A stretch of 64,000 nucleotides of DNA from Gemmatimonadota bacterium (GTDB taxonomy: Bacteria; Gemmatimonadota; Gemmatimonadetes; Gemmatimonadales; GWC2-71-9). The notes under the pieces were generated by a model. That model was not told the DNA's origin and did no database searches. It was given only the letters and a program-made list of their open reading frames with translations. The DNA lies in NCBI GenBank assembly GCA_003221035.1, contig QHUB01000010.1:1-64000 (forward strand), given 5' to 3'. Below, piece after piece: positions 56,638-64,000 of this stretch (position 1 is its first letter; every line of letters begins with the position of its first letter). Made by a program: the position numbers and the translations under genes.

Positions 56638-57579
56638 GTGGTTACCGCTCCCGACATTCACGACGCTGCCGCCGCGTTGCGGAGGAGCGGCATCGCGCGC
56701 CGCACGCGGCTGCTGTACGTGGAGGAGCTGGGCGCCCATCTCAAGCTCGAGAGCGAGCAGCCGATGGGAGCGTTCAAGATTCGCGGCGCCTACAATGCCA
56801 TCCGGAAGCTCTCGGACCCCGCGCGCAAGCGCGGCGTGATTACCTACTCATCGGGAAATCACGGCCAGGCCGTTGCCTACGCCGCGAAGCATTTCGGCAT
56901 CCGCGCCGTCGTCACGATGCCCGAGACCGCACCAGCCGTGAAGGTCGATGGCGTCAAGAAGTGGGGTGGAGAAGTCGTCTTTGCCGGCAAAACATCGGAG
57001 GACCGCCGCATCACAGCGGAGGCGATCGCGGCAAAGGAAGGCCTCGCGATCGTGCCGCCGTTCGATCACCCCGACATCGTCGCGGGACAGGCGAGCGTCG
57101 CCCTGGAGATCGTCGAGCAGCTTCCGGAGGTCGAGCACATCGTCGTGCCGGTCGGCGGGGGCGGGCTGATCTCCGGCATCGTGGCGGGCCTCGCGGCTGC
57201 CGGCAGCGACGCGGACGTATGGGGTGTCGAGCCCGCGGGAGCGCCCAAACTCTCCCAGTCGTTAGCTGCCCGCCGGGTGATCAGACTACAGAAAACCCAG
57301 AGCGTCGCTGACGGGCTGATCACGCTCAACATCGGCGAGATCCCCTTCGCGGAATTGACGCGGGAGCGCGACCGGATTCGCGGCGTCGTGCTGGTCGAGG
57401 ATGACAGCATCCGCGCTGCCGTGCAGTTTCTATGGCGCACCGTTCGGCTCGCCGTCGAGCCGTCGGGGGCGGCCACGACCGCGGCACTCCTCAGCGGAGC
57501 AGTGCCACGCGGCAAGGCCACGGTGCTCGTGGTCAGTGGTGGCAACGTCGATCCCTCGCTACTCGAGGCAACTGACTGA
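56638..57579 (+). CDS. Threonine/serine dehydratase (PLP fold type II)
   Basis: QPMGAFKIRGAYNAIRKL (PLP Lys), SSGNHGQAVAYAAKHFG, VPVGGGGLISG. Confidence 0.92.
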   Translation: MVTAPDIHDAAAALRRSGIARRTRLLYVEELGAHLKLESEQPMGAFKIRGAYNAIRKLSDPARKRGVITYSSGNHGQAVAYAAKHFGIRAVVTMPETAPAVKVDGVKKWGGEVVFAGKTSEDRRITAEAIAAKEGLAIVPPFDHPDIVAGQASVALEIVEQLPEVEHIVVPVGGGGLISGIVAGLAAAGSDADVWGVEPAGAPKLSQSLAARRVIRLQKTQSVADGLITLNIGEIPFAELTRERDRIRGVVLVEDDSIRAAVQFLWRTVRLAVEPSGAATTAALLSGAVPRGKATVLVVSGGNVDPSLLEATD

Positions 57580-59015
57580 TGCCGGGTGCCGCAACCCGCG
57601 TCCTCGTCGCCGACGACGACGCCTCGCTGGTCCAGACGCTCACCTGGATCCTCAAGGAAAACGGGTACGAGGTCGCGGTGTGCCCGGGCGGCGACGGCCT
57701 GTTTGCCAAACTCGAAGAGATCAAGCCCGCGCTGCTGCTGCTCGACATCATGATGCCGAAGGTCGACGGCCTGCAGCTGCTCGAGCGGCTCAAACAGGAC
57801 GAGCGCTACCGCGATCTGCCCGTCCTCATGGTGTCCTCCATGCCCCCCGAGGAAGCCACCGTGCGCGCCCTGGGCCTCGGCGCCGCGGATTTCATCTCCA
57901 AGCCGTTCCGCGTGCGCGAGCTGCTGGCGCGCGTCGAAGCGCATATTCGCGTGGGTCGAGCGCTGGCGCAGGCGCGCGAAGAGGCGCGCAGCCGCGCGGC
58001 GATGGTGGACATCCTGCACGAGGTCACCGACTCCCTCAAGCCGGACGAGATGTACCACATCCTCGCCCGGCGCGTGGCCCGCGCACTCAACATCTCCAAG
58101 TGCTCTATGGTTCTCGCGAAGCCCGGCGACCAGCAGGGCGTCGTCGTCGCGGCCTACGAGAACCCGATGCTGCGCAACCTGCAGATCGAGCTCAGCAAGT
58201 ATCCCGAGATCCGCAAAGCGGTTTCGACCGGCCGGCTCGTGCTGGTCGAGGACGTCGCCACCGATCCGCTCTATGAGGAAGAGCGGAAGCGCTGGGAGCG
58301 TGAGAACATCCGCGTGCCCACGCGTTCGGCGGTCGCACTGCCGTTCTGGATGAAGGATCAGCAGATCGGCGTGTTCTTTTTGCGGACGACGGGCGATGAT
58401 CCGCCGCTGACGCGCGCGGACGCGCAGTTCGCGGAGACCGTCATCAAGACGGCCGTGTCGGCGATCGAGAAGGCGTACGATTTCGAGTCGGCGGTGTCGG
58501 ACAAGCAGCGGCTCGAGAAGCTCGCCGCGACCGACGCGCTCACCGGTTGCATGAACCGGCGCGCGCTCGCCGAAGCGCTCGCGCAGGAGCTGGACCGCGC
58601 CCGGCGTTACAACCTGGCCGTGACGATCCTCCTGGCGGACATCGATCGGTTCAAGTCGATCAACGACACGCGCGGCCACATCGCCGGCGACTCGGTGCTG
58701 CGCCAGGTGGGCGACATGCTCAGGCGTGAAGCGCGGTCGGTCGACATCGTGGCCCGCTACGGCGGCGAGGAGTTCGTCGTCGTGATGCCGGAGACGGCGA
58801 CGCAGGGCGCGGCGATTTTTGCGGAGCGCGTCCGCGCCCGCGTTCAGAATCGCGACTTCGGCGATCCCGGTGAGGACCCCCTGCGGCTGACGGTGAGCAT
58901 TGGGCTCGCGTCGTTTCCCGATGACCGGGTCCACAGCTCCGACAGCTTTATCTCCCTGGCGGACCAGGCCCTCTATCGCGCCAAGAACGAAGGGCGCAAC
59001 TTGGTCCGGCAATGA
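57579..59015 (+). CDS. Response regulator diguanylate cyclase (REC-GAF-GGDEF)
   Basis: RVLVADDDASLVQTL...LLDIMMPKVDGLQLL; GAF-like centre; ARYGGEEFVVVMPET. Confidence 0.94.
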   Translation: MPGAATRVLVADDDASLVQTLTWILKENGYEVAVCPGGDGLFAKLEEIKPALLLLDIMMPKVDGLQLLERLKQDERYRDLPVLMVSSMPPEEATVRALGLGAADFISKPFRVRELLARVEAHIRVGRALAQAREEARSRAAMVDILHEVTDSLKPDEMYHILARRVARALNISKCSMVLAKPGDQQGVVVAAYENPMLRNLQIELSKYPEIRKAVSTGRLVLVEDVATDPLYEEERKRWERENIRVPTRSAVALPFWMKDQQIGVFFLRTTGDDPPLTRADAQFAETVIKTAVSAIEKAYDFESAVSDKQRLEKLAATDALTGCMNRRALAEALAQELDRARRYNLAVTILLADIDRFKSINDTRGHIAGDSVLRQVGDMLRREARSVDIVARYGGEEFVVVMPETATQGAAIFAERVRARVQNRDFGDPGEDPLRLTVSIGLASFPDDRVHSSDSFISLADQALYRAKNEGRNLVRQ

Positions 59016-60106
59016 GCGAGCGCCGCTGCCCCAAGTGTGGATCCGTGTACAGCGACACGGGGGCGCGCTTCTGCCCGAAAGACGGCAGCATGCTCGTGGA
59101 GATCCAGGCGAAAAAGCCTCCCGTGGCGCCCTCGTCCGGCAGCGGAACCGGCGTGCGCACGCCGCTCCCCCCCGGCAAATCCGGACTCGACCGCGCCTCG
59201 ACCCTGTCCAACCAGATTCTCGACGCGCGCTATCAGGTGATGAAGAAGCTGGGCGAGGGCGGGATGTCGTACGTCTATCTCGCCAGGGAGATCAATTCGG
59301 GCGAGACCGTGGCGATCAAGGTGCTCTCCCCGCGCCTCGCCTCCGACAAGAGCTCGGTCGAGCGCCTGCGCCGCGAAGCGGGACTGGCGATGCGCCTCGA
59401 CCACCCCAACGTCTGCCGAATCCTGCGCCTCGGCGAATCCGAGGACGGGCTGATCTACCTGGTGATGCCGTTCCTCAAGGGCGAGCTGTTGTCCGACCGC
59501 GAAGTGCGGGGCGGGCCGATGGACATCACCCCCGGCGTCACGCTCCTCAAGCAGATGTGCGCGGGCCTGCACCATGCGCACGAGCTGCAGATCATTCACC
59601 GCGATCTGAAGCCCGAGAACGTCATGCTGGTCCCCGACGACAACGGCGGCACCGAGCGCGCCGTGGTGATGGACTTTGGTCTGGCCAAAGAGCGCCGCGC
59701 CGACCCCGCCATCGCCAAGCTCACCGCGACCGGGATCATCCTCGGCACACCCGAGTTCATGAGTCCCGAGCAGATTCGCGGCAAACCGCTCGATGCCCGC
59801 AGCGACATCTACGCCCTCGGCATCGTGGCGTTCGAGATGTTCACCGGCAAGCTGCCGTTCCAGGGCCGCAACGCGCAGGAGATGATGATCGCGCGCCTGC
59901 GCAGCCAGCCGATCCCGATTCGCTCGCTGCGCGCGGATATCCCCGAGCCGGTCGAGAAGGCGCTCACGAAAGCCCTCCAGACGAACCCCGATGACCGCTT
60001 CAGCACCGCACTCGAATTCGGCGACGCATTGACCCGCACGAGCGCCGAATCGTCGGGCGGCAGCGGCGCGGGCTTCTTCGGCAAGCTCAAGGAAAAGTTC
60101 TCGTGA
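59012..60106 (+). CDS. Zinc-ribbon serine/threonine protein kinase
   Basis: CPKCGSVYSDTGARFCPKDG; LGEGGMSYVYLARE...VAIKVL...IIHRDLKPENVML...VMDFGLAKE. Confidence 0.94.
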   Translation: MSERRCPKCGSVYSDTGARFCPKDGSMLVEIQAKKPPVAPSSGSGTGVRTPLPPGKSGLDRASTLSNQILDARYQVMKKLGEGGMSYVYLAREINSGETVAIKVLSPRLASDKSSVERLRREAGLAMRLDHPNVCRILRLGESEDGLIYLVMPFLKGELLSDREVRGGPMDITPGVTLLKQMCAGLHHAHELQIIHRDLKPENVMLVPDDNGGTERAVVMDFGLAKERRADPAIAKLTATGIILGTPEFMSPEQIRGKPLDARSDIYALGIVAFEMFTGKLPFQGRNAQEMMIARLRSQPIPIRSLRADIPEPVEKALTKALQTNPDDRFSTALEFGDALTRTSAESSGGSGAGFFGKLKEKFS

Positions 60107-60107
60107 C

Positions 60108-61202
60108 GTGAAGCGGTTTCCCGCGTTCGACCCGCCCGAATATGTCGCGTGGAAACCGGACCCCGCGCTGGTGCGGGGGTTTCGATCCACGCTCGAAGCG
60201 AACGCCGAACGCGCCTCGATCGTCGCCGCCCTCACTCCTGACTCCAAGCTCGAGCTCTACCGCGGCCTGTTACGGGCCCGTCTCCACGATATCGAGCTGA
60301 AGCGCTGGGTCCGCACCGGTGTCATTTCCAAGGCATGGTTGGGAACGGGCGAAGAGGCGACCACCGTGGGGCCCGTCCATGCGCTGGAGCGCGGCATGGA
60401 CATCGTCGCGCCCATGATTCGCAACGCGGCGGCCTGTTGCGAGATGGGCATGCCGATCGCCGACATGCTGCGCGCGTATCTCGCGACGGCCGACTCGCCG
60501 AGCGGCGGACGCGATTTGCACGTGGGCTCGTTCTCGCACGGGGTGCTGCAGCCGATTTCGCATGTCGGCGACATGGTGCCGGTCATCACCGGCATCGCGC
60601 TCACATTCAAAATGAAGCGCCAGCCGCGCGTGGCGCTGACCTGGGTGGGCGACGGATCGACCAACACCGCGGCGGCGCATGAGGGCACGAACTTCGCGGC
60701 GGTTCAGCGTGTCCCGGCCATCTTCATTATCGAAAACAATCAGGTCGCGCTCGGCACGCGGCTCGCGCAGCATCATCTGCCGCCCGACTTCAAGGATTGG
60801 CCCGCGAGCTACGGCATCTGGGGCGCGACCTTCGACGGCAACAACGTGCTCGATGCCTACGCGGCCACACGACTCGCGGCCGAGCGGTGTCGTAAGGGCG
60901 ACGGGCCGGCGCTGCTCGTCGCGGAGACGTTCCGGATGGGTGGGCATGCCACGCACGACGAGCGCGAGGCGCGCGACACGTTTCCGCCCGAGCTGTTTGC
61001 CAGCTGGGGCAAGCGCGATCCGATCGGGCTGTATGAGGAGTATCTCAAGGAAGAAGGAGTGAAAGCGAAACAGCTCGAAGAAATCGAAGCCGAGGTGAGC
61101 GCCGTCGTCGCGAAGGCTGCCGCGGAGGCGATCGCGAGTCGGGAGAAGATGCCGAAGGGTGAGACGGCGTTGAATGGGGTATATGCGAACGGTCGCCAAT
61201 AG
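60108..61202 (+). CDS. 2-oxoacid (pyruvate-type) dehydrogenase E1 alpha subunit
   Basis: LTWVGDGSTNTAAAHEGTNFAAVQRVPAIFIIENNQVALGT (TPP motif); MGGHATHDE. Confidence 0.9.
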   Translation: MKRFPAFDPPEYVAWKPDPALVRGFRSTLEANAERASIVAALTPDSKLELYRGLLRARLHDIELKRWVRTGVISKAWLGTGEEATTVGPVHALERGMDIVAPMIRNAAACCEMGMPIADMLRAYLATADSPSGGRDLHVGSFSHGVLQPISHVGDMVPVITGIALTFKMKRQPRVALTWVGDGSTNTAAAHEGTNFAAVQRVPAIFIIENNQVALGTRLAQHHLPPDFKDWPASYGIWGATFDGNNVLDAYAATRLAAERCRKGDGPALLVAETFRMGGHATHDEREARDTFPPELFASWGKRDPIGLYEEYLKEEGVKAKQLEEIEAEVSAVVAKAAAEAIASREKMPKGETALNGVYANGRQ

Positions 61203-61251
61203 TCGAGTCGGGATTGCTCGCTCGAACCACCGCCAGCGCCGGAGGTCATTG

Positions 61252-62337
61252 ATGCACCAGCGCGTGTTCCTGGCCGCACTGCTCGCGTGCGGATGCCGCC
61301 GTCCCACTCCCGCCGCCGGGCAGGCGAGAAGCGACGACGTCCTGCGTGTGCCCGACGGATTCAAGATTGCCGTGTTTGCCGACAAGCTCGAAGGCGTTCG
61401 CTATCTGACGCTCGGGCCGGGCAATGTGATCTACGCGTCGCAACCCGGCTCCGGGCGGATCGTGAGTATGAGAAACCGTGACGGCGCCGCCGACAGTATC
61501 GTCGAAGTCGCGAGCGGGCTGAAAGGACCGTTCGGCATCGCCTTCCGCGGGGACACGATGTATGTCGCGGAAGTCACCCGCGTAAAGCGCTTTACTCCGG
61601 GCGCTCGCGACTCCAAGACTATCATCGACGACATACCCGACGGGGGACACTCGACCAGAACCATCCTGTTCGGCCCCGACGGCAAGTTGTATCTCGCAGT
61701 GGGATCGTCGTGCAATCTCTGCGACGAGCGCGACTCGCTGCGTGCGGCTGTCTCGCAGTTCAATCGCGACGGCTCGGGCGGCCGCATCTTTGCGCGCGGG
61801 CTCCGCAACACGGTGGGTATCGCCTTCAATCCGAAGACCGGCGAGCTGTGGGGCGGCAACAACGACCGCGACAACCTGGGCGATGACGTCCCGCCCGAGC
61901 ACATCAACATCATCAGGGACGGAAAGAATTACGGCTGGCCCCAGTGCTATCTGCCCGGCAAGCCAAACCCCGAGTACGGTTCGGCCAACTGCGCGAACGT
62001 CGAGCCGCCCGCGATCATGGTGCAGGCACACTCGGCGCCGCTTGGTCTGGCGTTCTACACGGGGACGCAGTTCCCGCCCGACTATCGTGGCGACGCATTC
62101 GTCACGCTGCACGGCTCGTGGAACCGGTCCATTCCTACCGGCGCGAAGGTCGTGCGCGTCCAGGTGGATAGCGACGGTCACCGCGCGGTCGGCGTCGAGG
62201 ACTTCATCCTCGGCTGGCAGCGCCCCGATGGGACGCGGTGGGGACGGCCTGTAGGGTTGTTGGTGCTTCCCGATGGATCATTACTCGTCAGTGACGACTA
62301 CGGCGGCAAAATCTGGAGGGTGACATATGGGAGGTAA
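61252..62337 (+). CDS. PQQ-dependent sugar/sorbosone dehydrogenase-like lipoprotein
   Basis: MHQRVFLAALLACGCRRP; LRVPDGFKIAVFADKLEGVRYLTLGPGNVIYAS...GLRNTVGIAFNPKTGELWGGNNDRD...GWPQCY. Confidence 0.88.
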   Translation: MHQRVFLAALLACGCRRPTPAAGQARSDDVLRVPDGFKIAVFADKLEGVRYLTLGPGNVIYASQPGSGRIVSMRNRDGAADSIVEVASGLKGPFGIAFRGDTMYVAEVTRVKRFTPGARDSKTIIDDIPDGGHSTRTILFGPDGKLYLAVGSSCNLCDERDSLRAAVSQFNRDGSGGRIFARGLRNTVGIAFNPKTGELWGGNNDRDNLGDDVPPEHINIIRDGKNYGWPQCYLPGKPNPEYGSANCANVEPPAIMVQAHSAPLGLAFYTGTQFPPDYRGDAFVTLHGSWNRSIPTGAKVVRVQVDSDGHRAVGVEDFILGWQRPDGTRWGRPVGLLVLPDGSLLVSDDYGGKIWRVTYGR

Positions 62338-63115
62338 GGGGCGGTACACGGCGGTAGGGGGCGGCATCTTGTGCGGTGCGGTCTTGGTGGCGGCGCTTTA
62401 CCGCCCCATACCGCCTCTTACCGCCCTTTACCGCCCCGATATCCATTCCGAATACGTGAAGATCCCCAGCGGCAAGGACACGATCACGGCCTACCTCGCG
62501 TATCCCGAGCGTCCGCAGCCGGCACCCGCCGTCATCGTGATTCACGAGATCTTCGGCCAATCGGACTTCATCAAGCAGACGACGGAACAGCTCGCGAAAG
62601 AAGGATTCGTGGCGATCGCGCCCGACCTGCTCTCGCGGCGCGGCGGAACGCCGGCGAGCTCGGATTCGGCGCGCAAACTGATCGCGACGCTCAACCCCGA
62701 CACCATCACGATGGATCTCGACGCGACGAGAAACTTCCTGAACAAGAACAAAGCGGTGCGCGCGAATGAAATCGGCGTGATCGGATTCTGCTGGGGCGGC
62801 GGCCAGAGCTTCCGCTATGCCACGAATGCAGCCCAGCTGAAGGCGTTCGTGGTGTGTTACGGGCCGGCGCCCGATGCGGCCGACATGTCGAAAATCAAAG
62901 CCAAGGGGCTGGGCGTGTACGCGGAGAACGACGCGCGGATCGACGCGGGTCTGCCCGATGCGTCGGCGGCAATGAAGGCGGCCCACAAAAACTATCCGTA
63001 CACGATCTATCCCGGTGTGGGTCACGGATTCCTGCGCACGCGCGAGAAACCGGAAGTCGCGGACAGCGCGTGGAGTGCCATCATCCGGCACTTCCGCGCG
63101 AACCTGAAGAGCTAG
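62327..63115 (+). CDS. Dienelactone hydrolase family protein
   Basis: APAVIVIHEIFGQSDFIKQTTEQLAKEGFVAIAPDLL...IGVIGFCWGGGQSF; N-terminal TM segment. Confidence 0.92.
   Translation: MGGKGRYTAVGGGILCGAVLVAALYRPIPPLTALYRPDIHSEYVKIPSGKDTITAYLAYPERPQPAPAVIVIHEIFGQSDFIKQTTEQLAKEGFVAIAPDLLSRRGGTPASSDSARKLIATLNPDTITMDLDATRNFLNKNKAVRANEIGVIGFCWGGGQSFRYATNAAQLKAFVVCYGPAPDAADMSKIKAKGLGVYAENDARIDAGLPDASAAMKAAHKNYPYTIYPGVGHGFLRTREKPEVADSAWSAIIRHFRANLKS
62333..62438. repeat. Inverted 10-mer arrays encoding DLH N-terminus
   Basis: ggtaaggggc-ggtacacggc-ggtagggggc (62333-62362) and taccgcccca-taccgcctct-taccgccctt-taccgccccg (62399-62438). Confidence 0.85.
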
Positions 63116-64000
63116 CGGCGCGCGGTGTCGTCGAGATAGGCGCGGGCGCGATCGAGCACGGCGTCGCGCCCCGCCAGCACGTCTTCGACCCGCACGCCAA
63201 CGGGGAATTGCGGCGCGATGCCCGTACGCTCGAAGTCCTTCCCATTTGGCAGGACATCGCGCGCCGCCGTCAGACGGATCTTCCAGCCGCCCGGCAACGT
63301 GAGCGCCGTCGTCGTCCCGCTGCTGCCCGCCGATGGCTCGCCGAATGTCGCTCCCCGCCCACCCGTTTGGAACGCCACCAGGAAATCCTCGGCCGGGCCG
63401 GAGGTGCGAGCCGAGATCAGCACGGCGACGGGGCCGGTGTAGGCGATTCGCTCGCGCTGCGTCGGCGGCCAGATCGTGTCCGGCGGTATGCTGAGCCAGA
63501 CGCCGCTCGAGTCGGGCCTGTACACCGGCATGCGCCGCCACGGGGTGAGGACGGGCCGCTCGATCAGGCGAGACAGCAGCGCATAGCTCCGAGCTCGACC
63601 CTGCGGCGTCCATGCGGTCTCGCGCAGATCGAGGATCAAACCGCGGTGGCGCGGCCCCTCGCGGGGCGCATCGCCAAGCGTCCGGTCGAATTGCTCGAGA
63701 ACATCCGGGTCAGCCAACGAGTACACGCGTATCCAGATCACGCCGTCCGGTAAGGTGTCGGCCTCGATCGGCTCGTGCTCGAGCGGCCAATGCGACGTCA
63801 GCGCCACGCTGCGCGTCACGCTCGCGCCCCGCTCGGCGCCGCCGGGGACTCGCAGCAAGAGATGCAGCGCCGTGCCACGCTCGCCCTCGAGCATCCGGGC
63901 GACTGCGCGCTCCCAGCGGCTCGCCTCATTCGCACCGGCGATCTTCGGCAGGACTGAATCGCGAATCCATTCGGCCGCGGGGATGCCTTGCACGGCGAGA
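63112..64000 (-). CDS. S41 family (C-terminal processing) peptidase, N-terminus beyond window
   Basis: GVIWIRVYSLADPDVLEQFDRTL...RGLILDLRE...VAVLISARTSGPAEDFLVAFQTGGRGATFGEPSAGSSG. Confidence 0.88.
   Translation of the reverse strand, partial: LAVQGIPAAEWIRDSVLPKIAGANEASRWERAVARMLEGERGTALHLLLRVPGGAERGASVTRSVALTSHWPLEHEPIEADTLPDGVIWIRVYSLADPDVLEQFDRTLGDAPREGPRHRGLILDLRETAWTPQGRARSYALLSRLIERPVLTPWRRMPVYRPDSSGVWLSIPPDTIWPPTQRERIAYTGPVAVLISARTSGPAEDFLVAFQTGGRGATFGEPSAGSSGTTTALTLPGGWKIRLTAARDVLPNGKDFERTGIAPQFPVGVRVEDVLAGRDAVLDRARAYLDDTARR

Noticed and set aside
57066-59012. 648-aa minus ORF antisense to dehydratase/GGDEF genes
   Set aside because: Shadow ORF; plus strand has unambiguous domain motifs.

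Overview
High-GC, gene-dense bacterial chromosome segment. Gene content and lipoprotein style suggest Gemmatimonadota, but that is inference. About 60 plausible CDSs were supported. No rRNA, tRNA, CRISPR array, IS element or prophage was recognised. Main blocks: a LytS-type two-component system; an S8 protease and MFS exporter; an EF-G paralogue; two paralogous beta-helix lipoproteins flanking an asparagine-synthetase-like gene; agmatine-to-putrescine genes; an overlapping gltB-glnB(PII)-amtB operon; a KamA/GNAT/ATP-grasp/ATP-grasp cluster beside thyX; thiolase and 3-hydroxyacyl-CoA dehydrogenase; an HTH-YVTN-propeller protein; and a dense co-directional run gyrA-dehydratase-GGDEF-Ser/Thr kinase-E1alpha. 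Strongest observations: (1) the selD gene carries an in-frame UGA (46226-46228) at the catalytic Cys/Sec position, followed by a hairpin with a GGUCU loop. The ORF track truncates this gene, so it looks like a selenoprotein. (2) A family of short tandem 7-, 8- and 10-mers, often arranged as inverted repeats, recurs at about ten loci with different unit sequences. In several cases it supplies the coding sequence for the N-terminal signal region of a lipoprotein or secreted protein. (3) A tightly overlapping ATP-grasp x2/GNAT/KamA-like radical SAM operon is a candidate uncharacterised biosynthetic pathway. (4) A GGRTTARTYC-like motif is shared by the two beta-helix promoters and the HTH-propeller gene. 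All family calls are by eye from motifs; no database search was run.
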